DNA of 64,000 nt, taken from the NCBI RefSeq assembly GCF_010731735.1, contig NZ_AP022588.1, forward strand, positions 2,170,001 to 2,234,000, read 5' to 3'. Under the pieces are notes generated by a model. It was not told the DNA's origin. It worked only from the letters and a program-made list of their open reading frames with translations, and searched no databases. This document shows positions 1 through 9,914 of the stretch, piece after piece. Source of the DNA: Mycolicibacterium sediminis. Its GTDB lineage: Bacteria; Actinomycetota; Actinomycetes; Mycobacteriales; Mycobacteriaceae. The translations under genes and the position numbers were made by a program. How positions within the stretch are numbered: the first letter of the stretch is position 1; every line of letters starts with the position of its first letter.

Positions 1-390
<390 letters not shown>

Positions 391-466
391 CTGGCCGCGA
401 GATCTGCGGCAGCGTCGTCGACGGTCGAAAGTCGCGACGCAGACGCAGATCTCGGCGGGTGGGTGG

Positions 467-2182
467 CTAGTGGTGCCCGTTCCCGTTGGAGCCGTTGCCG
501 TTGGACCCGTTGCCGTTCGAGTGCCCGTTCGACCCGTTGCCATGTGCATGGCCGTTGCCATTCGCATGGCCGTGCTCGTCGTCCTGGTACTCCTTGAGCG
601 CGGTCAGCGCGCGACTCTCCGAGGCGTGCGACGCATCGGTGATCGCCCTGCTCTCCGACACCGGGTCGGCGAAGAGGAACCCGCCGGTGCCGGTCGATCC
701 GCCGGCGCCCAGCTTGTTCATCCGCTTGGGCAGGGCAGCACCCTGGTATTCGAGCGGCAGCGGGTGCCCATGATCGTCGACGGGGCCGAGCGGCTGGTGC
801 AGCTCGATGTAGGCGCCGTGCGGCATGCGCTTGATGATGCCGGTCTCGATGCCGTGCTCGAGCACCGCTCTGTCGCTGCGCTGCAACGCCACACACCACC
901 GGTAGGTGAGGTAGTAGACCAGGGCGGGCAGCACCACCATGCCGATGCGGCCGATCCACGTCGTCGCGTTCAGCGAGATGTGGAACTTCAACGCGATGAT
1001 GTCGTTGACGGACGCCAGCGTCAGAACCACCCAGAAAGCGATCGCCATGGCGCCGATCGAGGTGCGCACCGGGGCGTCCCGCGGGCGCTGCAGGAGGTTG
1101 TGGTGCCCGCGGTCGCCGGACAGCCGTGCTTCGACGAAGGGATACACGGTGAGGAGTCCGAGGATTCCGCCCATGAGCAGTGCCACCCATACCGATTGCG
1201 GCACGGTGTGTCCGAAGAAGTACAACTCCCAGGGCGGGAAGACGCGCGCCAACCCGTCGGTCCACATCATGTAGAAGTCGGGCTGGCTGCCCGCCGAGAT
1301 CTGGGACGGCTTGTACGGACCGAGCAGCCAGATCGGGTTGATCTGCAACAGACCGCCCATCAGACCCATCACGCCCACGACCATCGCGAAGAACGCGCCG
1401 GACTTCACCGCGAATACCGGCATGACCCGCACGCCGACGACGTTTGTCTCGGTCCGGCCGGGGCCGGGGAACTGGGTGTGCTTCTGGAACCACACCAGTG
1501 CCAGGTGAGCGCCGATGAGCGCCAACATGATTCCCGGGATCAGCAGGATGTGCAGGGCGTACAACCGCGGAATGATGATCGTGCCGGGGAAGTCGCCACC
1601 GAAGAGACCCCAGTGCAGCCATGTGCCGATGACCGGCATGCCCAGGCTGATCGACGAGAACGCCGCCCGCAGACCAGTGCCCGACAGCAGGTCGTCGGGC
1701 AGCGAGTAGCCGAAATAACCCTCGAACATCGCGAGGATCAGCAGCAGTGAACCGATCACCCAGTTGGCCTCGCGTGGCCGTCGGAACGCGCCGGTGAAGA
1801 AGATGCGTGCGAGGTGGACCATGATCGACGCCGCGAACAGCAGCGCCGCCCAGTGGTGGACCTGCCGCACGAACAATCCGCCGCGGACCTCGAAGCTGAT
1901 GTCGAGCGCGGATTCATAGGCCTTGGACATCTGCACGCCGTTGAGCGGCTGGTAGACGCCTTCGTAGGTGACCTCGGCCATGGACGGGTCGAAGAACAGG
2001 GTCAGCCACACGCCCGTGAGCAGCAGCACGATGAAGCTGTACAGCGCGATCTCGCCGAGCAGGAACGACCAGTGCGTCGGGAACACCTTGTTCAGCTGAC
2101 GCCGTACCGCCGCCGACGGGTGGTAGCGCGAGTCGATCGCGTCGCCCTGCGCAGCGACTCTCGAGGACGTCTTGGTACTCAT
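467..2182 (-). CDS. qcrB: Menaquinol-cytochrome c reductase cytochrome b subunit (QcrB), stand-alone copy
   Basis: This is a 571-residue membrane protein of the cytochrome b family, the quinol-oxidising core of the bc1 (Complex III) part of the respiratory chain. Heme ligand pairs are visible: His109/110 and His123 in one helix, and His211 and His226 in another, with the family spacings of 13 and 14 residues. The Qo-site motif is PDFY near residue 302. The last 35 or so residues are a low-complexity tail of Gly, Asn, His and Ser. ATG 2182 is chosen because AGGAG lies 8 bases before it; ATG 2188 lies in the same frame but only 3 bases behind that AGGAG. Mycobacterial qcrB normally sits in a qcrCAB operon, but no qcrA or qcrC is present here. 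The neighbouring genes make menaquinone, its substrate. Confidence 0.93.
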   Translation of the reverse strand: MSTKTSSRVAAQGDAIDSRYHPSAAVRRQLNKVFPTHWSFLLGEIALYSFIVLLLTGVWLTLFFDPSMAEVTYEGVYQPLNGVQMSKAYESALDISFEVRGGLFVRQVHHWAALLFAASIMVHLARIFFTGAFRRPREANWVIGSLLLILAMFEGYFGYSLPDDLLSGTGLRAAFSSISLGMPVIGTWLHWGLFGGDFPGTIIIPRLYALHILLIPGIMLALIGAHLALVWFQKHTQFPGPGRTETNVVGVRVMPVFAVKSGAFFAMVVGVMGLMGGLLQINPIWLLGPYKPSQISAGSQPDFYMMWTDGLARVFPPWELYFFGHTVPQSVWVALLMGGILGLLTVYPFVEARLSGDRGHHNLLQRPRDAPVRTSIGAMAIAFWVVLTLASVNDIIALKFHISLNATTWIGRIGMVVLPALVYYLTYRWCVALQRSDRAVLEHGIETGIIKRMPHGAYIELHQPLGPVDDHGHPLPLEYQGAALPKRMNKLGAGGSTGTGGFLFADPVSESRAITDASHASESRALTALKEYQDDEHGHANGNGHAHGNGSNGHSNGNGSNGNGSNGNGHH

Positions 2183-2319
2183 GTGCATCGGCTCCTAGCC
2201 CACGTACGCGGTTACCTCCGAGGATGCGCTCTTTTGGCGCTTTGAACCGTTCCAGACAGCGACGTCACGAGCCGGACATATTTGGCCATCCGACAGGTGC
2301 GCTGGGGGAGGATGGGAGG

Positions 2320-3276
2320 GTGTCTCCGACCCTCGACGACCTGCTCGACGGGCTGCACGTCGTCGCGCTGCCCATGCGAGTTCGATTCCGCGGCATCGAC
2401 GTCCGCGAGGTGGCGCTGATCGAGGGTCCGTCCGGCTGGGGAGAGTTCGGCGCCTTCCTCGAATACGGCCCCGCGGAGGCGGCGCACTGGCTGGCGTCGG
2501 CGGTCGAGGCGGCCCACGGCGACTCGCCGGCACCGCTGCGCTATCGCATCCCGATCAACGCGACCGTGCCCGCCGTCGACCCCGCCCGCGTGCCCGAGGT
2601 GCTGGCCCGATTCCCCGGCGCGACGACCGCCAAGGTGAAGGTCGCAGAACGTGGGCAGACCCTCTCAGACGACGTCGCCCGGGTCGACGCCGTCCGCGCC
2701 GCGGTGCCGCGGGTGCGGGTCGACGCCAACGGCGGATGGTCGGTGCCGGAGGCGGTGGCGGCCGCGGCGGCGCTCACCGCCGGGGGCGCCCTCGAGTACC
2801 TCGAGCAGCCGTGCGCGACGGTCCCCGAACTCGCCGAACTGCGGAGTCTGATCGACGTGCCGGTCGCGGCCGACGAGAGCATCCGCAAGGCCGAGGACCC
2901 GCTGCTGGTCGTGCGCGCGAAGGCCGCCGACGTCGCGGTGGTGAAGGTCGCGCCGCTGGGTGGCATCGCTCGTCTGCTCGAGGTGGCCGGTCAGATCGAC
3001 GTCCCGATCGTGGTGTCCAGCGCGCTCGACACGGCCGTGGGGATGTCGCGGGGACTGCTCGCAGCGGCGTGCCTGCCCAGCCTGCCGTTCGCCTGCGGCC
3101 TCGGCACCGGAGGCCTCTTCGTCGAGGACGTCGTCGACGCCGTCCTGCCGGTCGACGGCCACCTTCCGGTCACGCGGGTGGTGCCCGATCCGGCGCGCCT
3201 GCACGCGCTGGCCGCTCCGGCCGACCGCCGGCAGTGGTGGATCGACCGCATCCGCACCTGCCGGCCGCACTTATGA
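2320..3276 (+). CDS. menC: o-Succinylbenzoate synthase (MenC)
   Basis: This enolase-superfamily enzyme dehydrates SHCHC to o-succinylbenzoate in menaquinone synthesis. Visible catalytic elements are the KVK lysine pair (TTAKVKVAE), the metal ligands in RVDANGG, LEQPC and AADES, and the second lysine in VVKVAPLGG. The frame is open further upstream, but GTG 2320 is preferred: a purine-rich GGGGGAGGATGGGAG stretch precedes it, and the protein (318 aa) then begins like known mycobacterial MenC with DDLLDGLHVVALPMRVRFRG. It starts the block of menaquinone genes that continues with menD and menG, and it is divergent from qcrB. Confidence 0.93.
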   Translation: MSPTLDDLLDGLHVVALPMRVRFRGIDVREVALIEGPSGWGEFGAFLEYGPAEAAHWLASAVEAAHGDSPAPLRYRIPINATVPAVDPARVPEVLARFPGATTAKVKVAERGQTLSDDVARVDAVRAAVPRVRVDANGGWSVPEAVAAAAALTAGGALEYLEQPCATVPELAELRSLIDVPVAADESIRKAEDPLLVVRAKAADVAVVKVAPLGGIARLLEVAGQIDVPIVVSSALDTAVGMSRGLLAAACLPSLPFACGLGTGGLFVEDVVDAVLPVDGHLPVTRVVPDPARLHALAAPADRRQWWIDRIRTCRPHL

Positions 3277-3289
3277 CGTAATGCTGAAC

Positions 3290-3301
3290 GAGTGTTCACT
3301 C
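3290..3301. promoter_or_regulatory. Short perfect palindrome in the menC / MPT63-like gap
   Basis: GAGTG-TT-CACTC lies 14 bases after the menC stop and 68 bases before the next start. Short palindromes of this kind are typical of TetR-family operators. No promoter hexamers or matching regulator gene could be tied to it, so this is only a candidate protein-binding site. Confidence 0.25.
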
Positions 3302-3368
3302 AAGTTGGCTCGATCGCCGGGCGGGGCAACTCGTTAGCCGAACGAACTACTTCGAGAGGCACACACAC

Positions 3369-4043
3369 ATGAAGCTCAAGCGCATCGCGGGCGTCGCCAT
3401 CTGTACGACGGCGATGTTCGCCGTCGGAGCCGTCGCACCCGCGTCGGCGATCAACAACATCAAGGGATTCGGCGTCCAGGAGACCCTGAAGGACTATTAC
3501 AGCCTGTCCAACTTCAGCAGCGAAATCGGTTACACCGTCAAGAATCTGCGGCCCAGCCGGGACGCGGTGCCCTACCCGGTCGGCGGACGGCTCTACGAGG
3601 CGAACGTGACCACCGACGCCGTCGTCGGCACCGTCACCCCGAAGGTCGGCAACTTCCTCGCCCGCACCGCGGACGGCGCCGACTACCGAGCACTCAACGT
3701 CTCCACCCTGAGCGGCGCGCCCCTGGGCCAGGGCGGCAGCAACTCCGGCAAGCTCTACTTCGACGTCGTCGGCGCGAACCCGGACAGCGTCATCTTCAAT
3801 GACGATTTCCAGGACATGCTCGGCTGGGTCGGCACGCAACCCGTCGACCCCGCCGAGACGGTGCCCGGCTCGAGCAGCGGCGGGTCGTCCACGGGAGACA
3901 CGTCATCGACCGGTGGCGGGGCGGACGGTGTGCAGGGATCCACGGGTCCGAACCTGGCCACCCCGCCGGTGATCAGCAACGGCGCTCAGAACGGCCCGTA
4001 CGGACCCGCGGGCAGCACCCCGCCCGTGGGCGGCGACAACTAG
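3369..4043 (+). CDS. Secreted MPT63-like (DUF1942) protein
   Basis: This 224-residue exported protein has a Sec signal peptide: MKLKR, then a hydrophobic stretch, with likely cleavage after APASA near residue 27. Residues of about 30-160 match the immunoglobulin-like MPT63 family: YPVGGRLYEA, GTVTPKVGNFLARTADGADY, SGKLYFDVVG and a final DMLGWVG. MPT63 is a secreted mycobacterial antigen of unknown biochemical role. Unlike MPT63 itself, this protein carries about 60 extra C-terminal residues rich in Gly, Ser, Thr and Pro, a probable disordered tail. ATG 3369 is preceded by GAGAGG. No close operon partner is evident. Confidence 0.88.
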   Translation: MKLKRIAGVAICTTAMFAVGAVAPASAINNIKGFGVQETLKDYYSLSNFSSEIGYTVKNLRPSRDAVPYPVGGRLYEANVTTDAVVGTVTPKVGNFLARTADGADYRALNVSTLSGAPLGQGGSNSGKLYFDVVGANPDSVIFNDDFQDMLGWVGTQPVDPAETVPGSSSGGSSTGDTSSTGGGADGVQGSTGPNLATPPVISNGAQNGPYGPAGSTPPVGGDN

Positions 4044-4128
4044 TTCGCCACCGATGCCGGCCGCCGTGTCCTGATCCGTGGGGTCCACGGCGTAGACGCC
4101 ACGGCGGCCGGCGTCGACACTGGACATC

Positions 4129-4842
4129 ATGCAGATCGCCGTCGTGCTCTACCCGGGGTTCACCGCCCTGGACTTCATCGGACCCTACGAGGTGCTGCGC
4201 AGCCTTCCCGACGCCGAGATGCGTTTCGTCTGGCACGAGACCGGCCCCATCGCCGCCGACTCGGGCGCCCTGCTCGTCGGCGCCACCCACACCTTCGACG
4301 AGACGCCCTCACCCGACGTGATCGTGGTGCCCGGCGGTCCCGCCACGATGGAGCACTGTCGCGACGAGGTGGTGCTCGACTGGCTGCGCCGGGCGCACCA
4401 GACGACGACGTGGACCACGTCGGTGTGCACGGGCTCGCTGCTGCTGGCCGCGGCCGGCCTGCTCGAGGGGCGTCGCGCCACGTCGCACTGGAGCGCGCTG
4501 CCCATGCTCAAGGCGTTCGGCGTGACGCCCGTCGGAGACCAGCGCGTCGTCCACGAGGGCAAGCTCGTCACGGCCGCGGGGGTGTCGGCCGGGCTGGACA
4601 TGGCGATGTGGCTGGCCGGCGAGATCGGTGGCGAGGCGAAGGCGAAGGTCATCCAGCTCGTCATCGAGTACGACCCGCAGCCCCCGTTCAACTCCGGTCA
4701 CATGTCGAAGGCGTCGGCAAGCACCAAGGCCGCCGCCGCCGCGGAGTTGACCAGGGACATGGTCGCGACCGGCCAGATCACCGCACCCGTGCGGCTGCTC
4801 TGGGACCGCGCGATCAGCAAGGCCCGCGCCCGCACCCGGTGA
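4129..4842 (+). CDS. DJ-1/PfpI family protein (class I glutamine amidotransferase-like)
   Basis: The 237-residue protein has the DJ-1/PfpI fold: the early acidic residue region FIGPYEVLRSL, PDVIVVPGGPA, and the nucleophile elbow TSVCTGSLLLAAAGLL with the reactive Cys, followed by ATSHWSAL. The spacing and the TGSLLLAAAGLL stretch resemble isonitrile hydratase-like and AraC-type sensor members, but no DNA-binding domain follows the amidotransferase domain. The function therefore stays open (hydratase, glyoxalase or deglycase-like activities occur in the family). The stop codon overlaps the first two bases of a long palindrome. Confidence 0.85.
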   Translation: MQIAVVLYPGFTALDFIGPYEVLRSLPDAEMRFVWHETGPIAADSGALLVGATHTFDETPSPDVIVVPGGPATMEHCRDEVVLDWLRRAHQTTTWTTSVCTGSLLLAAAGLLEGRRATSHWSALPMLKAFGVTPVGDQRVVHEGKLVTAAGVSAGLDMAMWLAGEIGGEAKAKVIQLVIEYDPQPPFNSGHMSKASASTKAAAAAELTRDMVATGQITAPVRLLWDRAISKARARTR

Positions 4843-4891
4843 TTTGTGGAGACTTTCCGGCGCTCACCGCCGGTAGGACTCCACAAATCGC
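4841..4891. repeat. Palindromic repeat, family A, copy 1
   Basis: Left arm 4841-4862, loop CTCAC, right arm 4868-4891. The arms carry GATTTGTGGAG, then TTTCCGGCG, and the complements. It begins at the stop codon of the PfpI gene and ends 19 bases before the next GTG start. Related copies lie at 9853, 30171 and 36910. This copy has small mismatches in the middle of the arms. It could act as a terminator or mRNA stabiliser, or be a dispersed REP-like element. Confidence 0.85.
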
Positions 4892-4910
4892 AGTCGGTAG
4901 GGTCGGCCGG

Positions 4911-5693
4911 GTGAATTTGGCCTACTCCGACCGCGGAACCGGCGACCCCGTCCTCTTCATCGCCGGCCGGGGTGGCGCGGGCCGGACCTGGCACCTGCAT
5001 CAGGTCCCGGCGTTCCAGAGGGCCGGGTACCGCGTCGTCACGTTCGACAACCGCGGCATCGGCGCCACCGAGAACGCCACCGGCTTCACCACGGCCACGA
5101 TGGTCAACGACACCGCGGCACTGATCGAGAAGCTGGACCTTGCGCCGGTGCGCATCGTGGGCGTGTCGATGGGCTCGTTCATCGCCCAAGAGCTGATGCT
5201 TACCCGCCCCGAACTGGTCAGGTCGGCGGTGCTGCTGGCCACCCGCGGCCGCGAGGACCGCACCCGCGAGTTCAGCCGGGCCGCCGAACGCGACCTGCAC
5301 GACGCCGGCATCGAGCTGCCGCCCGCGTTCGACGCGAAGCTGCGGCTGCTCGAGAGCTTCTCGCCCAAGACGCTGAACGACGACGCTGTGATCCGGGACT
5401 GGATCGACATGTTCACGATGTGGCCGACCAAGATGACGCCGGGCCTCAAGGCGCAGATCGACGTCGCGCCGGATGGCAACCGACTGTCCGCCTACCGCAG
5501 CATCGCGGCGCCGGTGCTGGTGGTCGGATTCGCCGACGACATCATGCTGCCGCCCCACCTTGGCCGCGAAGTCGCCGACGCCCTGCCCAACGGGCGTTAC
5601 CTGCGGATACCCGACACCGGCCACCTCGGCTTCATCGAGCGCCCCGACGCCGTCAACGCAGCGATCCTGGAGTTCTTCGGCTCCGGGGTGTGA
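4911..5693 (+). CDS. bpoC: Alpha/beta hydrolase, BpoC-like
   Basis: The 260-residue alpha/beta hydrolase has the nucleophile elbow GVSMGS, the oxyanion region GRGGAGRTW, and the late histidine in PDTGHLGF. It closely resembles M. tuberculosis BpoC (Rv0554), which sits in the same position between menC and menD. BpoC was named as a haloperoxidase-like protein, but family structure points to a serine hydrolase. A role in menaquinone synthesis (a MenH-like SHCHC synthase step) is possible from context but not shown. GTG 4911 is chosen because the conserved NLAYSDRGTGDP start follows directly; an upstream extension in the same frame runs through the palindrome and is not credible. Confidence 0.85.
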   Translation: MNLAYSDRGTGDPVLFIAGRGGAGRTWHLHQVPAFQRAGYRVVTFDNRGIGATENATGFTTATMVNDTAALIEKLDLAPVRIVGVSMGSFIAQELMLTRPELVRSAVLLATRGREDRTREFSRAAERDLHDAGIELPPAFDAKLRLLESFSPKTLNDDAVIRDWIDMFTMWPTKMTPGLKAQIDVAPDGNRLSAYRSIAAPVLVVGFADDIMLPPHLGREVADALPNGRYLRIPDTGHLGFIERPDAVNAAILEFFGSGV

Positions 5694-5750
5694 GCAAAGC
5701 CGCCGCCTCCCACACAGCACCTCGTGACACGCTGTAGTAGTGGAGGACCG

Positions 5751-7418
5751 ATGAACCCGTCGACGACGCAGGCCCGCGTCGTCGTCGACGAACTGATCCG
5801 CGGCGGCGTCCGCGACGTGGTGCTGTGCCCGGGGTCGCGCAACGCCCCGCTGGCCTTCGCGCTCGAGCACGCCGACCGGCACGGCCGACTGCGGCTGCAC
5901 GTCCGCATCGACGAGCGCACCGCGGGCTTCCTGGCGATCGGCCTCGCGGTGGCGGCGGGCTCCCCGGTGTGCGTGGCGATGACGTCCGGTACCGCCGTCG
6001 CGAACCTCGGTCCGGCCGTCGTCGAGGCGAACTACGCCCGCGTGCCACTGATCGTGCTGAGCGCCAACCGTCCGTACGAGCTGCTCGGCACCGGCTCCAA
6101 CCAGACCATGGAGCAGCTCGGCTACTTCGGCACCCAGGTGCGGGAGACCCTCAGCCTCGGTCTGGCCGAGGACGCGCCGGACAAGCTGGCGGCGCTGAAC
6201 GCCCAGTGGCGATCCGCGACGTGTCGAGTCCTGGTGGCCGCCAAGGGATCTCGTAGCGCCAACGCGGGTCCGGTGCAGTTCGACATCCCGCTGCGGGAAC
6301 CGCTGGTGCCCAGCGTCGGTCAGGCCGACGACGACGAGGCGCCCGCCGGCCGGCCCGACGGCAAGCCCTGGACCTTCACCCCGACGGTCGCGTTCGACCA
6401 GCCCCTCGACGTCGACCTGACCCCCGACACCGTCGTCATCGCCGGCCACGGCGCGGGCGTGCACCCCAACCTCGCCGGACTGCCCACCGTCGCCGAGCCC
6501 ACCGCACCGCCGCCGGCCAACCCGCTGCACCCGATGGCGCTGCCGCTGCTCGCGCCGAAGCAGGTGATCATGCTCGGCCGCCCGACGCTGCACCGGCCGG
6601 TGTCGACGCTGCTCGCCGACCCGTCGGTGCCCGTCTTCGCGCTCACCACCGGCCCGCGCTGGCCCGACGTGTCGGGCAACTCGCAGGCGACCGGCACCCG
6701 CGCGGTCGTCAGCGGCACCCCCGACCCGGCCTGGCTCGCGCGCTGCGCCGAGGTCAACGCCATCGCCGTCGACGCCGTCCGCGACCACCTGGAGACCCAT
6801 CGGGTGACGACGGGTCTGCACGTCGCCGCCCACGTGGTCGACGCCCTGCGCGAGGGCGACCAGCTGGTGCTCGGCGCCTCCAACCCGGTCCGCGACGCGG
6901 CACTGGTCGGCCTGAACCGCCGCGGCGTGTCGGTGCGGTCCAACCGCGGCGTCGCCGGCATCGACGGGACGGTGTCGACGGCCATCGGTGCGGCGCTGGC
7001 CCACGAGCGCACCGGTTCACCGGGCGACCGGGCGCCGCGCACCGTCGCACTGCTCGGCGACCTCACCTTCGTGCACGACAGCTCGGGTCTGCTGATCGGT
7101 CCCACCGAACCGTCGCCCAAGAGCCTCACCATCGTGGTGTCCAACGACAACGGCGGCGGCATCTTCGAACTGCTCGAGCAGGGCGACCCGCGGTTCTCCG
7201 ACGTATCGGCCCGCATCTTCGGCACCCCGCACGACGTCGACGTCGCCGCGCTGTGCCGCGCCTATCACGTCGAGTCCCGTCAGGTGGAGGTCGAGGACCT
7301 CACCGACGTGCTCGGCGAACCGTTCGAGGGCATGCGCGTCCTGGAGGTGAAGGCCGACCGTTCGTCGCTGCGGGCGCTGCACGCATCGATCCGAGCGGCC
7401 CTGCAGGACGCGCCGTGA
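5751..7418 (+). CDS. menD: SEPHCHC synthase (MenD)
   Basis: MenD is the 555-residue ThDP-dependent enzyme that joins isochorismate with the succinic semialdehyde unit derived from 2-oxoglutarate, the first committed step to menaquinone. Visible features are [11 protein letters not shown], the cofactor-activating Glu in RIDERTAGF, the N-terminal pyrimidine-binding domain, and the C-terminal ThDP/Mg motif [11 protein letters not shown] with [11 protein letters not shown] 5751 follows TGGAGGACCG and is preferred over the in-frame start 27 bases upstream. The TGA overlaps the GTG of the next gene, so the two are translationally coupled. Confidence 0.95.
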   Translation: MNPSTTQARVVVDELIRGGVRDVVLCPGSRNAPLAFALEHADRHGRLRLHVRIDERTAGFLAIGLAVAAGSPVCVAMTSGTAVANLGPAVVEANYARVPLIVLSANRPYELLGTGSNQTMEQLGYFGTQVRETLSLGLAEDAPDKLAALNAQWRSATCRVLVAAKGSRSANAGPVQFDIPLREPLVPSVGQADDDEAPAGRPDGKPWTFTPTVAFDQPLDVDLTPDTVVIAGHGAGVHPNLAGLPTVAEPTAPPPANPLHPMALPLLAPKQVIMLGRPTLHRPVSTLLADPSVPVFALTTGPRWPDVSGNSQATGTRAVVSGTPDPAWLARCAEVNAIAVDAVRDHLETHRVTTGLHVAAHVVDALREGDQLVLGASNPVRDAALVGLNRRGVSVRSNRGVAGIDGTVSTAIGAALAHERTGSPGDRAPRTVALLGDLTFVHDSSGLLIGPTEPSPKSLTIVVSNDNGGGIFELLEQGDPRFSDVSARIFGTPHDVDVAALCRAYHVESRQVEVEDLTDVLGEPFEGMRVLEVKADRSSLRALHASIRAALQDAP

Positions 7419-7966
7419 TCCCGCGGCTCGTGAACGCGTTCGGCACCGTCCGGCGCGTGCTCCTCCCGCACCTCTACGGCGAACCGAACGAGACGCGGGC
7501 GCAGACCGTCATCCGGTGGGCCCGCATCCTGGTGGTGATCTTCGCCTGCCTGGTGACTCTGCAGTCCGTGCTGCTGGTGGCCGGCGCGTGGCGCAACGAC
7601 CGCCAGATCGAACGCAACATGGGCGTGGCCGCCGCCGAGGTGCTCGACGCCGGACCGCGGCGCTCCACCATCGAGTTCGTCACCCCCGACCGGATCACCT
7701 ACCGGCCCGAACTGGGCGTGCTGTACCCGTCCGAACTCGACACCGGCATGCGGATCTACGTCGAATACGACCGCAACGACCCCGATCTCGTCCGGGTGCA
7801 GGACCGCAACGCGCTGTTGGCCGTGATCCCGGCGGGGTCCATCGCGGTGCTGGGCTGGATCGTCGCGGGGATCGTGCTCGCCGCCCTCGCGCTGCTGCAG
7901 CGCAGATTGGCGCGCCGGCGATCGGATCAGGACGACGTCAGCTTGGACAGCCAGTCGTTGTCGTAG
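7415..7966 (+). CDS. Small membrane protein (DUF3592-like), Rv0556 type
   Basis: This is a 183-residue protein with two hydrophobic segments (about residues 30-52 and 135-160) around a central 80-residue beta-rich region containing [16 protein letters not shown] and [18 protein letters not shown]. That layout is typical of DUF3592 proteins. The GTG start overlaps the menD stop by three bases (GTGA), and the same conserved gene follows menD in M. tuberculosis. The function is unknown; constant linkage suggests a role with membrane-bound menaquinone steps, which is inference. The last 40 bases overlap the end of the convergent lipoprotein gene. Confidence 0.8.
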   Translation: MIPRLVNAFGTVRRVLLPHLYGEPNETRAQTVIRWARILVVIFACLVTLQSVLLVAGAWRNDRQIERNMGVAAAEVLDAGPRRSTIEFVTPDRITYRPELGVLYPSELDTGMRIYVEYDRNDPDLVRVQDRNALLAVIPAGSIAVLGWIVAGIVLAALALLQRRLARRRSDQDDVSLDSQSLS

Positions 7967-8613
7967 ACGTCGAGCTTCTCGTCGGCGAGCAGGTCGTAGA
8001 TCGTGGGCGTGCCGGTGTCGATGGGGTCGATCTCGTAGAGGTACTCGTAGTTGATCTCCGACGCGCCCGCCGCGTCGAATCCCATCTCGCCCTTGGCGAT
8101 CCGGCCTGCCTGCCCCTCGGGGATCCCCGCCGACCGGGCCATCTCGGCCATTTCTTCGGCGGTCGGCCCCTCGCCGCCTGGCTCCTGGTTCGCCCACAGC
8201 TCCTCGACGAACCGCTGGAACTCCGGCCCGGTCGTGGCGGGACCGTCGCCGTCGGCGGGACTCGCGGCCTCGAACATCGCGTTGACCACGCGCGCCGAGT
8301 AGCCGTCGGGTTGCGAGTCGAAGAACGTCAGCGGCCGGTAGGTGACGGCGATCTGCCCCGTCGCGATGAACGTCGCCAGGTCGTCCCCGAAGTCGCGCTG
8401 CAGATCGGCGCAGTGGCTGCACTGCGGTTCGGTGTAGATCTCGACCTCGACCGGCACGTCCTCGAAACCGGCGCGGATGCCGTTGCCGTCCTCGGTGATG
8501 GACACCGGCGGCTTGGCGGGATCCGGTTGAGCGACGCCGGTGACCTCCTTGGCGCACCCCACCACCAGGAACGCGCTCGTGGCGAGCGCGACGAGGACAC
8601 CCATCCGACGCAT
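7927..8613 (-). CDS. DsbA-like thioredoxin-fold lipoprotein
   Basis: The 228-residue protein has a lipoprotein signal (MRRMGVLVALATSAFLVVGC) with the lipobox VVGC at its end, so it should be anchored on the outer face of the membrane. The mature part is a DsbA-type thioredoxin fold with the active-site CSHC in YTEPQCSHCADL and a cis-Pro region late in the protein (DTGTPTIYDL). It should act as an oxidoreductase or disulfide-handling protein in the cell envelope. ATG 8613 has AAGGAGGG in front of it; the in-frame ATG 24 bases upstream lacks this spacing. The 3' end overlaps the convergent gene. Confidence 0.88.
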   Translation of the reverse strand: MRRMGVLVALATSAFLVVGCAKEVTGVAQPDPAKPPVSITEDGNGIRAGFEDVPVEVEIYTEPQCSHCADLQRDFGDDLATFIATGQIAVTYRPLTFFDSQPDGYSARVVNAMFEAASPADGDGPATTGPEFQRFVEELWANQEPGGEGPTAEEMAEMARSAGIPEGQAGRIAKGEMGFDAAGASEINYEYLYEIDPIDTGTPTIYDLLADEKLDVYDNDWLSKLTSS

Positions 8614-8718
8614 GGGCCCTCCTTCGGGTCGGACCACAGTATGCGGGGAGCGGAAGACTTCGCGTGCCGTATCCCGTCACGCAACCTCCCGGACAGGCGG
8701 CGCTGAGACCGTACTCGA

Positions 8719-9846
8719 GTGCGCGTTGCGATCGTCGCGGAGAGCTTCCTCCCGAATGTCAACGGTGTCACCAACTCGGTGCTCCGGGTCATCGAGCATC
8801 TCCGACGGACGGGTCACGAGGTCCTCGTCGTCGCCCCCGACACCCCCAGGGGTGAGGAACCGGCCGACCGCGTCCACGACGGGGTCCGCGTCCACCGGGT
8901 GCCGTCGCGGATGTTCCCGAAGGTCACCTCGCTCCCGTTGGGCGTCCCGCGGCCCCGCATGGTGGGGGTACTGCGCGGCTTCGAGCCCGACATCGTGCAC
9001 CTCGCCTCGCCGGCGCTACTCGGGTACGGCGGCCTGCTGGCCGCGCGCCACCTCGGGGTTCCCTCGGTCGCGGTGTTCCAGACCGACGTCGCCGGGTTCG
9101 CCGAGAGTTACGGCGCCGGGGTCATGTCCCGCGCGGCGTGGGCGTGGACGCGGCATGTGCACTCCCATGCCGATCGCACCCTCGCGCCGTCGACGTCGGC
9201 GATGGAGAACCTCGCGGCGCACCGGGTGCCGCGCGTGCACCACTGGGGTCGCGGCGTCGACGTCACCGGTTACGTCCCATCTGCCCGCGACGCCGCATTG
9301 CGCGCCGCGTGGTCACCCGCCGGCAAGCCGGTCGTCGGGTTCGTCGGACGGCTCGCGCCGGAGAAGCACGTCGAACGGCTGGCGGTGCTGGCGCGCCGCG
9401 ACGACGTCCAGGTGGTCGTCGTCGGTGACGGCGTCGACGCGGCGAAGCTCCGCGCGCTGATGCCGTCGGCGGTGTTCACGGGTGCGCTGTACGGCCCGGA
9501 GCTGGCGACGGCGTACGCGAGCATGGACGTGTTCGTGCACCCCGGTGAGCACGAGACGTTCTGCCAGGCCGTTCAGGAGGCCATGGCGTCCGGGCTGCCG
9601 GTGGTCGCGCCCAACGCGGGCGGTCCGCGCGACCTCGTCGCCCCGATGCACACCGGCCTGCTGCTGGAGGTCGACGAGTTCGAGGCACGGCTCTCCGGTG
9701 CCGTCGACCACCTGCTGACCGAGCGGCAGCGCTACTCGGTCGCCGCCCGGCGCAGCGTGCTGGGCCGCACCTGGCCCGCCGTGTGCGCGCAGCTGGTCGG
9801 CCACTACGAGGAGGTGCTGGGCCTGCGCGGCGCGAAAGCCGCCTAA
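8719..9846 (+). CDS. mgtA: GDP-mannose-dependent alpha-mannosyltransferase (MgtA)
   Basis: This 375-residue GT-B, GT4-family glycosyltransferase starts [20 protein letters not shown] and has the donor-site motifs [16 protein letters not shown] and the EX7E-like [19 protein letters not shown]. It closely matches mycobacterial MgtA (Rv0557, once called PimB), which adds mannose to a glucuronosyl diacylglycerol. Its exact in vivo glycolipid has been debated. It works on the cytoplasmic side of the membrane. The start is GTG, and its conserved first residues support it. The gene lies between the menaquinone genes, as in M. tuberculosis. Confidence 0.92.
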   Translation: MRVAIVAESFLPNVNGVTNSVLRVIEHLRRTGHEVLVVAPDTPRGEEPADRVHDGVRVHRVPSRMFPKVTSLPLGVPRPRMVGVLRGFEPDIVHLASPALLGYGGLLAARHLGVPSVAVFQTDVAGFAESYGAGVMSRAAWAWTRHVHSHADRTLAPSTSAMENLAAHRVPRVHHWGRGVDVTGYVPSARDAALRAAWSPAGKPVVGFVGRLAPEKHVERLAVLARRDDVQVVVVGDGVDAAKLRALMPSAVFTGALYGPELATAYASMDVFVHPGEHETFCQAVQEAMASGLPVVAPNAGGPRDLVAPMHTGLLLEVDEFEARLSGAVDHLLTERQRYSVAARRSVLGRTWPAVCAQLVGHYEEVLGLRGAKAA

Positions 9847-9852
9847 CCCCCT

Positions 9853-9905
9853 GCGATTTGTGGAGTCTTTCCGGCGCTCACCGCCGGAAAGACTCCACAA
9901 ATCGC
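9853..9905. repeat. Palindromic repeat, family A, copy 2 (perfect arms)
   Basis: Two 24-base arms (9853-9876 and 9882-9905) are exact inverted complements around the loop CTCAC. The arm begins GCGATTTGTGGAGTC and ends TTTCCGGCG. The element fills the gap between the stop of mgtA (9846) and the stop of the convergent SDR gene (9915), consistent with a bidirectional terminator, though there is no U-tract. Confidence 0.9.
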
Positions 9906-9914
9906 CAGAAAATC

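Noticed and set aside
4698..7004. 768-codon minus-strand frame opposite the BpoC-like and menD genes
   Set aside because: Arg/Gly/His/Val-rich composition typical of reversed high-GC coding DNA; both plus-strand genes have clear motifs.
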